In this document: in pieces, positions 1 to 7,802 of the stretch | Numbering within the stretch: position 1 is the stretch's first letter | How the letters are laid out: each line of letters starts with the position of its first letter | From: Bacteroidales bacterium | Lineage (GTDB): Bacteria; Bacteroidota; Bacteroidia; Bacteroidales; UBA10428 | DNA length: 41,192 nucleotides | Reading direction: 5' to 3' | Assembly (NCBI GenBank): GCA_016934055.1 | Contig: JAFGTR010000040.1 | Location: forward strand, 1-41,192 | Made by a program: the position numbers and the translations under genes | The notes under the pieces: generated by a model | Told to the model about the DNA's origin: nothing | The model's input: only the letters and a program-made list of their open reading frames with translations | The model's database searches: none

Positions 1-199
1 GCAAGAATTTCAAATGATGTAATCGCGTAAACGGCCATGGATATCAATAATGCTTAATTTACGAATATCGATGAGACATTGCTAAAGCTTTTCCTCTGAA
101 TCCGTTTACGCTAAATCCCGCTAAGGAAGCGGGACCTTCATTGAAATTCTAAGCATTGCAGCATTCACAGCCCACCCGGGCTTTGCGTTTTGGCTGGCC
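1..199 (+). repeat. Structured palindromic repeat, copy 1 (left end cut by window)
   Basis: This non-coding stretch matches the minus strand of 31363-31592 in blocks separated by a variable loop. Shared blocks are the 5' GCAAGAATTT, a GTAAACGG arm, its complement CCGTTTAC, the hairpin TCCCGCTAAGGAAGCGGGA (116-134), GCATTGCAGCATTCAC and CGTTTTGGCTGGCC. Arms 25-34 (GCGTAAACGG) and 102-111 (CCGTTTACGC) are perfectly complementary. Bases 1-10 pair imperfectly with 144-154. The outer left arm lies outside the window. Positions 200-378 hold nothing I can identify. Confidence 0.7.
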
Positions 200-378
200 T
201 GTGCAGCGCTCATATCTGAAGATCATTTTGATTCTATCCATCATATAATTCATACTGCACAATTATCCAGGTACGAATTATTATGATGAACCTTTTTTAT
301 TCTTTCAGTATGCTGCGTTCATTGTTATGGTCAGGATTCTTCGACAAAACGGACATAATATCCAGACTATGAAATCTG

Positions 379-2451
379 TTACCTTCCGATCCTGATGAGA
401 CCGAAATTCATCGGTGAGCGATAGGCATCGTCCCGGTTGCTGTACCAGGATAATTTGGTATCCCTGACACCGTGATCGTTATCATTGACCTGAACTTCGA
501 GCCCGATGAATTCACCCGGGATTTTTTCTTTTTCCATAAGGGGTATGGCTATTTCTGCCACGTATTTTTCCGGGTAACTGACCTGTTTCATCTGAATACC
601 GTCCGGCACCTTCCCGCGTTCGGTATAAACATCCGGCTGATCCCGGATGATCCTTATCAGGTATTCATTCGCGGAGTAAAAATCGGGCCTGTCGTTATCC
701 AAATCAAGATATATTTCAACACCATCATTCCGGTATCGTTCCTTCAGGCTATTCACCATGGAATCATCATTTACTTCAAACAGGAAATAAAGATTTTCTT
801 CATCATACATGGCCCGGAAATATCCTTCAAGGTCACCGGGACTTCTTGTTGTCCCATACACAGCCTTGCTGACCGGCAACCGGGGTGCATTATGCCATAT
901 CCCGTCAATCTTTCCGTCTATTGCAGGCGCTGATTTTGTTGGAACCAGATCAGGTCCTGTGTAAGGGATTATGTTAAGATACGCCGGTTCTGACTTCTGA
1001 ATTCCCGCAGTATTTTCTACCGCAACATAAAAACGGCAGTCCTGGTCATTGCCGGTAACGGTATACCTGATATCCGCCTGATCAGCGCCTTCTATTTTCC
1101 GGTCGTTTTTATACCACTGGTATTTTAAATGATGACCGGCAGCAGAAACGGAAAAACGCACAGTCATGCCATGAAAGGCAGAAACATGAGCAGGGTGCCT
1201 GATGATCTCCGGTGCAAATTCTTTCAGCGAGCCGAGGTAGCTGTCGGGATCCAGGGGGTAAAGCGACCGGACCATCTGCGGTAAAAAAGTACAGTATTGG
1301 GTATGGGTTTTAAAAGCCTGGTCGAAGAGCCATTTTTCCGCATCCTCCGGCGAAGGACGAGGTCCCATGCCCTTCCAGTATTCCAGTATGCTGTTAAAAC
1401 CCGCAGTGGTTGTTATTTTCCAGGGTTGCGACTGGATTTCAAATTTTTTATGTGTCCACCATGCCCAGCCGACGTTGGCACTTTCTAAAAAGGAAGTTGA
1501 AAGCCTGTTAAGTTCATAGGGTGGTCCCTGTTCCCCGGTTTCGCCATGCCATAAAGGGATATTGTATTGATTGCGCAGCTTATCCCAGCGTTCAAGACCT
1601 TCAGCCGTCGATGCAGGTGGATAGGAATGAAAAGCGATGACCAGGTGAGGATCCCAGTCGAGCGGTTCGAGAAGATCAAAGGTCTGTGCCCAGTCATCGC
1701 CCTCGATAAACAGGATGCCTTTCCGGTCTATGGTTCTGATGGTATCCGTCAACAACAGGTAGAGTTCCCTGAGCAATTTGACGTCAACCTCAGGATACCG
1801 TCTTAACAGGGGCTCGTTAAGCAGGTCATATCCGGCAATGCATTCATAGTCTTTGTAACGCGCTGCTATCTTATACCAAAGATCAATGCAGCGGGGGAAA
1901 TATTTGTCTTTTTCCGTCCACAACCTTGCCTGGCCGTCGCTGTCGGCAATGTTTTCAGCATTTTGAGCCCCGGGTGCGCCGTGCATGTCCCAGATGATGC
2001 CCAACTGATATTTTTCACCCCATTTCACGATGCTGTCAAGGAACCTGAATCCTTCTTCATCATAAATGAACGGGGGAACATCCGGCTGTCCTTCCTTCGG
2101 CTGCAACTTAGAGGCAAGCAAGGGAATGCGCACCGTGTTTAATCCCCATTCCTTCATGGCGGCAAAATCCTGTTCCGTCACGTAATTGTCATGATAAATC
2201 CGCCAGAAATCAGCAGCCTTTTCTTTCCCCACAAGCCCGGCTATGGCCTGCTCAAATTGCCAGGGTCTGTCAAGCTGCCTGATCCCCCACATATATCCTT
2301 CGGGAAGAAGCCATCCTCCCAGTCCGATGCCCCGCAAGATTACCCTTTCGCCTGTACGAACACTGATGATATCTTTCCCTTTCGTGGTATAGTATGCATA
2401 CAGGGAATGTATGCAGAGGAGCAAAAAAAGAGAACAAATATTTTTTTTCAT
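379..2451 (-). CDS. Secreted glycoside hydrolase family 5 with Ig-like and CBM9-like domains
   Basis: Probable endo-acting beta-glycanase of the GH5 cellulase clan, exported to the periplasm or surface. The reading frame can start at 2478 (699 aa), but the in-frame ATG at 2451 directly precedes a clean signal peptide (MKKNICSLFLLLCIHSLYA), so I prefer it (690 aa). Numbering from the longer start, the catalytic acid lies in the NEP motif (E222) and the nucleophile in HGETG (E313). An Ig-like segment spans about 425-503. A C-terminal module of about 515-699, beginning with an AIDGKIDGIW motif, resembles CBM9/DOMON sugar-binding folds. The gene stands alone; no SusCD neighbours are adjacent. Substrate cannot be read from the sequence. 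Confidence 0.88.
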   Translation of the reverse strand: MKKNICSLFLLLCIHSLYAYYTTKGKDIISVRTGERVILRGIGLGGWLLPEGYMWGIRQLDRPWQFEQAIAGLVGKEKAADFWRIYHDNYVTEQDFAAMKEWGLNTVRIPLLASKLQPKEGQPDVPPFIYDEEGFRFLDSIVKWGEKYQLGIIWDMHGAPGAQNAENIADSDGQARLWTEKDKYFPRCIDLWYKIAARYKDYECIAGYDLLNEPLLRRYPEVDVKLLRELYLLLTDTIRTIDRKGILFIEGDDWAQTFDLLEPLDWDPHLVIAFHSYPPASTAEGLERWDKLRNQYNIPLWHGETGEQGPPYELNRLSTSFLESANVGWAWWTHKKFEIQSQPWKITTTAGFNSILEYWKGMGPRPSPEDAEKWLFDQAFKTHTQYCTFLPQMVRSLYPLDPDSYLGSLKEFAPEIIRHPAHVSAFHGMTVRFSVSAAGHHLKYQWYKNDRKIEGADQADIRYTVTGNDQDCRFYVAVENTAGIQKSEPAYLNIIPYTGPDLVPTKSAPAIDGKIDGIWHNAPRLPVSKAVYGTTRSPGDLEGYFRAMYDEENLYFLFEVNDDSMVNSLKERYRNDGVEIYLDLDNDRPDFYSANEYLIRIIRDQPDVYTERGKVPDGIQMKQVSYPEKYVAEIAIPLMEKEKIPGEFIGLEVQVNDNDHGVRDTKLSWYSNRDDAYRSPMNFGLIRIGR

Positions 2452-2611
2452 GTCATTCGGTAATTTACTGGATTTCATCCTTATGTTTATACCAGATGCT
2501 GATCTTCCTTCTGCCGGTTGGTATGGGTGAAATTACTTGAATATTGGAATATTGAAAAATAATATTGATTAATATTGATATCATACAAGGCTTTTGAATT
2601 ATGGGGATTAT

Positions 2612-2792
2612 GGGGTCGGACCGCAATATATTATTGATAAATAGCAAAATAACGGTTTGCTCTTGCCATAACGATATTGTTTTTGTCTTAAAGATATGTT
2701 TTTGCCATCAAAAGCATGGCTCTAAGGCTCATTTTTTGTCATAAAATCAGTTTAAGTAACTGATAGTATAGTTCTTAATTCGGTCTGACCCC
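2612..2792 (-). mobile_element. 181-bp MITE derived from a RAYT transposase element
   Basis: Ends are imperfect inverted repeats: GGGGTCGGACCG at 2612-2623 and CGGTCTGACCCC at 2781-2792. Read on the minus strand, the element carries a leader related to the one upstream of the transposase remnant at 3906. It then has its first eight codons (ATGGCAAGAGCAAACCGTTA and following TTTTG) and jumps straight to the element tail TATTTATCAATAATATATTG, which also occurs at 4198-4217. It is therefore an internal-deletion derivative lacking any transposase body. The rest of the 2479-2867 gap shows no gene. Confidence 0.8.
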
Positions 2793-2867
2793 TATTAAAC
2801 AGACGTAATCCCTGCAAGGCACACCATGAAGAAATATTTCATCTCAGTAAGTTCTCTCATACGATTA

Positions 2868-3599
2868 TCATTGCGATCTGTCTTTTATGCACCTCACTGA
2901 AAAGCCACTGCTTTTATTGGTCTGAGACCGGGTTATGATATCGTTATCGGAAACCAAAGCAAATGACCAGGCATATAATCGGCTCCATGATGTGGATGAC
3001 CACCAATAAGTGGCATAGTGCATTTTGTCGAAATCCCTGACACTGCCTCTTTCACCTGCCGGCAAGGCAGAGAAACCGAAGGCATCTGTAATGGCAGATT
3101 TATCGTATTGCATATTCCAGGCTTTTTTCGCCTTCAGTGCAGAACCTTCTTCGAATTTTGCCACACCGGCTTTTATTACATATTCCTTTAATGCGATCCA
3201 TTCACTGTCTGACGGAACATGCCAGCCTGCCGGACAAAGCTGATCTGTATTTACGGCATACCAGTTATACAAAGCCCCGTATTTATCTTTGTGTTTCAGA
3301 GAATCATTGTTGTACCAGCACCTGGCAGGATGCCTTACAAGATTCCACATGGAAAATTCCCCGATATGTTCTATTGCTGTGCCATCGCTGAACCTGGTGG
3401 TTTTCAGATTTTCCGTCATCCAGGTTTGATCACCAATTTTTACCGTACGGTATGGATTGCCGTCAACATCATACACTTTTTCACCTTTATCAAAAGAATT
3501 CTTCTTTCTTTTTCTGTTGCCCGAGTGATCAATACTTTGAGCATGGATGTAAAAGGTTGTCAGTATCAAAAAACAACCAATTGATAGAATAAGCTTCAT
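2868..3599 (-). CDS. FISUMP-domain exported protein (Fib_succ_major family)
   Basis: A 243-aa protein with an N-terminal signal peptide ending near YIHAQS. The remainder matches the Fibrobacter succinogenes major paralogous domain pattern: TVKIGDQTWMTENLKTTRF, then YGALYNWYAV, CPAGWHVPSDSEW, FGFSALPAGERG, YWWSSTSW and a terminal GFSVRCIKD. The family is common in secreted or surface proteins of Bacteroidota and Fibrobacteres and has a C-type-lectin-like fold in many models; its function is not established. There is no T9SS sorting domain and no lipobox. The gene is monocistronic and sits between two oppositely oriented RAYT-derived elements. Confidence 0.85.
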   Translation of the reverse strand: MKLILSIGCFLILTTFYIHAQSIDHSGNRKRKKNSFDKGEKVYDVDGNPYRTVKIGDQTWMTENLKTTRFSDGTAIEHIGEFSMWNLVRHPARCWYNNDSLKHKDKYGALYNWYAVNTDQLCPAGWHVPSDSEWIALKEYVIKAGVAKFEEGSALKAKKAWNMQYDKSAITDAFGFSALPAGERGSVRDFDKMHYATYWWSSTSWSRLYAWSFALVSDNDIITRSQTNKSSGFSVRCIKDRSQ

Positions 3600-3775
3600 A
3601 AAAGGTCTTAATATAATGTCAATGATATGTTCTACATCTCACAATGTAATAAATTTAATTGAATTGCTGTTCTGAATCGATTTGTTTTATATCCATTAAT
3701 CAAGACGCTCATCTATCACCTTTTTCACATCCAGGGAGGGCGTTATGATTAAAAAATGCCTCTAAACATCTTGTA

Positions 3776-4226
3776 GGGGTTCGGACCGAACGCATGTTAT
3801 TATTATCTGTAACTTAACCCGGTTTTACGATCAAAAATAAGGCTTAAAACCGTATTTTCAGGGGTAAAAACATCACTTTAAGGTGAAATTGAAATACTTT
3901 TCGTTATGGCAAGAGCAAACCGTTATTTTGTTCCCGGAAATTTATGGATAAAAGATGCATTGGAAAAACAACGTTATCAGAGGGAAAGCAAATTGACGGA
4001 AGCCATTGCTGTCGGGAATAAAACTTTCATTGAAAACATACGGCAACAACTAAATTTTAAAGTCAGGTTAGGAACAATGAAAATGAATCCTGAAGTTTAT
4101 GAGCTTTATGAACCTGAAATTCCTTACAATGCACTTTTTTGACCCAAAAACACCGTTCTAAGCTTCTCCAAAGCGATATTTTTTAGTTTAATTAACTATT
4201 TATCAATAATATATTGCGATCCGAGG
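3776..4226 (+). mobile_element. RAYT (REP-associated transposase) element, internally deleted
   Basis: The left end GGGGTTCGGACCG at 3776-3788 matches the terminal repeat of the MITE at 2612-2792. The right end TTGCGATCCGAG near 4214-4225 is a degraded version of the MITE's TTGCGGTCCGAC. The 128-bp leader before the ORF aligns with the MITE leader, and the tail from 4196 is almost identical to that of the MITE. The element ends about 35 bp from the stop of the truncated kinase at 4261. Confidence 0.7.
3906..4142 (+). pseudogene. Remnant of REP-associated tyrosine transposase (in-frame internal deletion)
   Basis: A 78-codon ORF. Residues 1-14 (MARANRYFVPGNLW) match the conserved N-terminus of RAYT/Y1-type transposases. 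From residue 15 (IKDALEKQRYQRESKLTEAI, then AVGNKTFIENIRQQL) it matches the family C-terminus, including the YELYEPEIPYNALF tail. A normal family member is roughly 200-300 aa. The whole catalytic centre (HUH histidines and the tyrosine) is missing, so the product cannot be an active transposase. The reading frame is preserved across the deletion, so a small residual protein could still be made. The assignment rests on recognising the family termini, not on a database search. Confidence 0.75.
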
Positions 4227-4260
4227 CTCTTATATAGAATAAAGTTGTTTTCTTTTTTGA

Positions 4261-4524
4261 TCAAATACTATAATTAATCCTTTGCATAGAATTGTCTTTT
4301 AGCCACGTAGTCCTGCCAATCGGCAGGCAGGGGCGATAGGAGTCATGCATTACAATAAAATTATGGATCAGTTCTGTATAACCATTCAATTCTCTGTTCA
4401 ATGCTATGATATGATTTCGTTTCTCGAGATGAGACCCGGAATACAGAACAATCAGTGTAAATAAGATAAAAACAAGGAAAACAAACAATACTTGTTTCCG
4501 GTTATAAGCAGAAAGGATTTTCAT
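4261..4524 (-). pseudogene. Truncated PhoR-like sensor histidine kinase (N-terminus only)
   Basis: An 87-codon ORF starting six bases after the stop of the response regulator, the usual position for the partner kinase. It has a cytoplasmic start, one membrane helix (about residues 10-30) and the beginning of a linker (LEKRNHIIALNRELNGYTEL). It then degenerates after residue 60 into a run that includes a CCTGCC/GGCAGG palindrome at 4312-4330. No HisKA or HATPase domain follows. The reading frame ends close to the edge of the RAYT element (4226), suggesting the 3' part was lost with that insertion or a later rearrangement. Confidence 0.6.
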
Positions 4525-4530
4525 GGTTTC

Positions 4531-5223
4531 CTATTCGATTTCAAAACAATAACCATGCCCTGAGCGGCTGATAAGAAACTTCCCGTATTCTCCGAGCTTC
4601 TTCCGCAGGCGGGTAATATGTACATCCACCGTACGGTCAAGCACATTGATGTTTTCTTTCCAGGCATAATTCAGGATCTCCTCACGGTTGAATACCTTAC
4701 CGGTATTATTCATAAACAATTTCATAATATAATACTCATGCGGTGTCAGGTCAACCTTGTTTCCCTCCAGAAACAGCTTTTTCTTGTCCTGGTCGAGTTC
4801 CAATTCACCGACCTTTAAATTAACCGGCTCCATATCTTCATTCAGGTTAGGCCGGCGCAAAACAGCCTTAACACGGGCATTCAATTCCCGAACCGAAAAT
4901 GGTTTGGTGATATAATCATCGGCGCCCAGCGAAAAACCGGTTAATTTATCATTTTCCGTATTCTTTGCGGTGAGAAAAACAACGGGAGTTTTCAGCTTCT
5001 TTTTGTTACGGATCTCATCCGTAAGTTTAAAACCTGACATGCCTTTCATCATGATATCGAAGACAAAAAGCTGATATTTTTTCAATTGCTTTTGCAGGGC
5101 TGCTTCAGCTGAATGCGCCGTGTCAACCCTGAATCCTTCCGACTCAAGGTTAAACTTGATTATCTCACAAATATCTTCCTCATCATCAACGACTAAAATA
5201 TAGGGCAGGCTTGTAGTTCTCAT
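4531..5223 (-). CDS. PhoB/OmpR-family response regulator
   Basis: A 230-aa two-component regulator counted from the ATG at 5223; the frame is open to 5292, but the extra 23 residues do not belong to the receiver domain. Receiver domain: acidic pair D13-D14, phosphoacceptor D56 (FDIMM), T85 and K107 (ITKPF). The C-terminal winged helix is about 130-228, with VFNREEILNYAW and DRTVDVHITRLRKKL. Its position divergent to a phosphate porin and pstS, with Pho-box-like repeats in between, points to phosphate-starvation control. Its co-transcribed kinase is truncated, so activation must come from elsewhere if it is still functional. A 7-bp inverted repeat (ATATCCG/CGGATAT, 5309-5325) lies in its upstream region. 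Confidence 0.88.
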   Translation of the reverse strand: MRTTSLPYILVVDDEEDICEIIKFNLESEGFRVDTAHSAEAALQKQLKKYQLFVFDIMMKGMSGFKLTDEIRNKKKLKTPVVFLTAKNTENDKLTGFSLGADDYITKPFSVRELNARVKAVLRRPNLNEDMEPVNLKVGELELDQDKKKLFLEGNKVDLTPHEYYIMKLFMNNTGKVFNREEILNYAWKENINVLDRTVDVHITRLRKKLGEYGKFLISRSGHGYCFEIE

Positions 5224-5393
5224 ATTTCGTTTCTTTATAATCAAACATCCTGAAAGGAAACCAGAAATTCCTGTCAGGGATCCGGAATACATTTTGCGAA
5301 ATTAAGGCATATCCGTTACGGATATATTTAATTTGTATTACAATTATGCAACAAATATGATAAAAAACAGATGCAATATAAATTTAATGTTAA

Positions 5394-5422
5394 TGTAATC
5401 TTTATATAACATTTATTAAACA
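5394..5422 (+). promoter_or_regulatory. Pho-box-like array A (three 7-bp direct repeats, 11-bp period)
   Basis: Heptamers TGTAATC (5394-5400), TATAACA (5405-5411) and TTAAACA (5416-5422) are separated by identical 4-base spacers TTTA. The 7+4 geometry is that of PhoB boxes and the TTAACA-type half-sites resemble PhoP/PhoB boxes of other phyla. It lies upstream of the phosphate porin and divergent phoB-like gene. A TATTATAT stretch follows at 5432-5439. Confidence 0.5.
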
Positions 5423-5459
5423 TAAATGAAATATTATATCCTGAAATTCGCAACCATAC

Positions 5460-5477
5460 TGTAACAGATTTTTAACA
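5460..5477 (+). promoter_or_regulatory. Pho-box-like site B (two 7-bp direct repeats)
   Basis: Heptamers TGTAACA (5460-5466) and TTTAACA (5471-5477) have a 4-base spacer, the same 11-bp period as array A. It lies only 20 bp before the ATG at 5497. This would suit a start further downstream (5524 or 5551) if the site acts as an activator. Confidence 0.4.
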
Positions 5478-5496
5478 TTCATCCAACAATTAAATT

Positions 5497-6759
5497 ATGG
5501 AAATGAAACATAGTTGTAACAATATGCAAACAAATTTGTCTTTGCAAAAAATGGTATTTTGCAAAATCGATTTGAAAATAATTTCTATCGCAATTGCTGT
5601 CCTTACTATGTGTAGTTTTTACGGACAATCACAGATGACGGATGATCAGGTTCAGGAGCAACTTAAAACCCACGAGGGGAAAATAGATGCCTTGGACGAA
5701 CGGGTATTGCTGAATGAAGGAGACCTTGCCAAATTATCCAAAATTAAATTGTCAGGTTATATTCAGGCACAATATTCGCATTACCAGGAAGGGACAGATC
5801 CCCTTAATACCTTTTATATCCGCAGGGCAAGGGTAAAATTCACCTATAAAGCAACTGACGGTGTGAAATTTGTTCTTCAGCCTGACTTTAGTACGGGCAG
5901 CCTTTCCATAAAAGATGCTTATGCTGTTGTAAACATACCGAGATTAAATGGAATAACGCTTTGGGCAGGACAGTTTAACCGCCCGAATTATGAAGTGGAA
6001 TACTCCTCGAGCCAACGTGAAGTTCTGGAGCGTTCAAAAGTGATCCGGTCCATTTACCCCGGGGAAAGGGAAATCGGGATTAAGCTGGAATATATTCCCG
6101 ATGCATTCCCGTTGAAACTGCAACTGGCTATGCTGAACGGCAACTTCACCGGCAAGGAGGCCAAAGATGTTGACAAAAAGAAAGATATCATGGCCCGTGC
6201 CACCTATTCTTTTGATCTTCCCGACGCCGGTATTGGGATTGACCTTGGAGCCCATGGCTATTTTGGTTCGCTGGTTTCTCAAACCATGTATATCTCAGAT
6301 TATGAAGGCCGGCTCGACAGTATGAGTGCCAACATCGGGTCGTTTTACGACAAGCAATGGTTTGGCGGGGAAATGCAGGTCTTCTTCGATTTCCTCGGAG
6401 GTATGTCGCTTAAGGGAGAATATATAATGGGAAAGAATGCTACTGCCGGTGATTCAAGATCAAATCCTTTCAAAACAAGAAATTTTTCAGGTTACTATGC
6501 CTATTTTATAAAAAACATCGGAAAGAAGAACCAGTTTGCAGTCCGGTATGATCATTATGATCCGAACACTGATCTTTCCGGTAATGATGCCGCGAAAGAA
6601 GTAAGTTACAACACGCTGACAGTGGCCTGGCAATACTACCTGAATGAAAATATCAGGATAAGCCTGAATTATGATAAGCCCTGGAATGAAACCAATGCGA
6701 CAGTGACAGAGGATAAGAAGGACAATGTACTGGGGGTGAGGGTGCAGGCGAAATTCTAG
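5497..6759 (+). CDS. Phosphate-selective porin O/P family outer membrane protein
   Basis: A 420-aa outer membrane beta-barrel of the OprO/OprP family, expected to admit phosphate or pyrophosphate. After the N-terminus and export signal (hydrophobic IISIAIAVLTMCSF, ending near GQSQ), a short coiled coil (VQEQLKTHEGKIDALDERV) gives way to KLSGYIQAQY, the usual first strand. Further family marks are YIRRARVKFTYKATDG and a final barrel strand ending in phenylalanine (GVRVQAKF). Starts at 5497, 5524 and 5551 are all in frame; the last gives the most compact signal peptide and fits the upstream Pho-box-like sites better. It is followed by pstS in the same direction. Confidence 0.85.
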   Translation: MEMKHSCNNMQTNLSLQKMVFCKIDLKIISIAIAVLTMCSFYGQSQMTDDQVQEQLKTHEGKIDALDERVLLNEGDLAKLSKIKLSGYIQAQYSHYQEGTDPLNTFYIRRARVKFTYKATDGVKFVLQPDFSTGSLSIKDAYAVVNIPRLNGITLWAGQFNRPNYEVEYSSSQREVLERSKVIRSIYPGEREIGIKLEYIPDAFPLKLQLAMLNGNFTGKEAKDVDKKKDIMARATYSFDLPDAGIGIDLGAHGYFGSLVSQTMYISDYEGRLDSMSANIGSFYDKQWFGGEMQVFFDFLGGMSLKGEYIMGKNATAGDSRSNPFKTRNFSGYYAYFIKNIGKKNQFAVRYDHYDPNTDLSGNDAAKEVSYNTLTVAWQYYLNENIRISLNYDKPWNETNATVTEDKKDNVLGVRVQAKF

Positions 6760-6785
6760 TGACAAGTGACGAGTGACAAGTGACA
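6759..6785 (+). repeat. Tandem GTGACRA-type repeat
   Basis: About 2.5 copies of a 10-base unit, GTGACAAGTGACGAGTGACA and on, directly after the porin stop codon. Related runs occur at 20957-20985 and 26917-26940. Confidence 0.5.
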
Positions 6786-6825
6786 TGGGTTTTGTGTTTG
6801 GAGATTTGGGAGTATACTCTGAAAG

Positions 6826-6857
6826 TTCCCCTCCCTGGAGGGGCGCAGGGGTGGGTT
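6826..6857. repeat. GC-rich dispersed palindrome-like repeat
   Basis: A run of CCCCTCC, TGGAGGGG, then CAGGGGTGGG between porin and pstS. CCCTCC and GGAGGG can form a hairpin. The motif resembles short intergenic repeats I know from other Bacteroidota genomes; no function can be assigned. Confidence 0.4.
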
Positions 6858-6945
6858 CTTCAGATTGACAAATTTGCAGTTTTGATGATAAAAACAACGA
6901 TCAAAGATTAAAGACAAGATTATTTAACAATTTAAAACGATAACC

Positions 6946-7779
6946 ATGAAAAAGAGTAAAATATCCATTATCATTGCGCTGGCAGTAATATGCTTTGCCG
7001 GTGCAGCATTCCTGCAGCAGACCAAGATCACCGTCAAGGGTTCGGATACACTGGTTATTTTGGCGCAACGCTGGGCAGAGATCTATATGAAGCAACACCC
7101 TGAAGTATCCATCCAGGTTACGGGAGGCGGTTCAGGCGTCGGTATCGCAGCATTAATTAACGGAACCACTGACATCGCCAATGCAAGCCGCCCGATCAAA
7201 AAATCGGAAATTGAAAAGCTGAAAAGCCGGTATAATACACTGGGCGTTGAAATCCCCTGTGCAAAAGACGGTATTACCGTTTACCTGCATGAATCAAACC
7301 CGGTTAAAGAGTTATCATTGCAACAGCTCAGTGACATTTACAAGGCCAAAATCACCAACTGGAAAGAGGTAGGCGGTGTCGATGCCAAGATCACCTTATA
7401 CGGCCGCGAAAACAGCTCGGGGACTTACGTATACTTCAAGGAAAATGTTGTGAGAGCCGATTATGCCGCCAGCTGCCAGACCTTACCCGGAACAGCAGCC
7501 GTGGTAAATGCCGTTAAAAAGGATCCGAACGGGATTGGTTACGGCGGCGCTGCCTATGCCGAAGGAGTGCTACACTGCAAGGTGAAAAAAGCCGATGGCA
7601 GCACAGCCTATCTTCCAACCGCGGAAAACATCGCCAAGGGCATGTATCCCATCACCCGCTACCTTTATATGTATATGCGGAACAGGCCAACCGGCGATCT
7701 GAAAAAATATATTGACTGGATTCTCAGCCCGGAAGGGCAGAAAGTGGTTACAGGCGTGGGATACTTTCCGGTAAAATAA
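6946..7779 (+). CDS. pstS: Phosphate ABC transporter substrate-binding protein PstS
   Basis: A 277-aa periplasmic phosphate-binding protein. The signal segment is residues 1-23. Phosphate-contact motifs are visible: GSDTL (32-36), GGGSG (60-64), an ISAPSR-like DIANASRPI (76-84) and GRENSSGTY (153-161). The C-terminus GQKVVTGVGYFPV is typical. Length and motifs are complete. It precedes a broken pstC, and no pstA or pstB follows in this window, so an intact permease would have to be encoded elsewhere for this protein to support uptake. Confidence 0.92.
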   Translation: MKKSKISIIIALAVICFAGAAFLQQTKITVKGSDTLVILAQRWAEIYMKQHPEVSIQVTGGGSGVGIAALINGTTDIANASRPIKKSEIEKLKSRYNTLGVEIPCAKDGITVYLHESNPVKELSLQQLSDIYKAKITNWKEVGGVDAKITLYGRENSSGTYVYFKENVVRADYAASCQTLPGTAAVVNAVKKDPNGIGYGGAAYAEGVLHCKVKKADGSTAYLPTAENIAKGMYPITRYLYMYMRNRPTGDLKKYIDWILSPEGQKVVTGVGYFPVK

Positions 7780-7802
7780 AAAGCATCGAAATACGATTTT
7801 AA

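Noticed and set aside
5309..5325. ATATCCG/CGGATAT inverted repeat as a firm operator of the phoB-like gene
   Set aside because: Only a single 7-bp palindrome with no second copy or known match, so it is mentioned with the gene but not called as a site.
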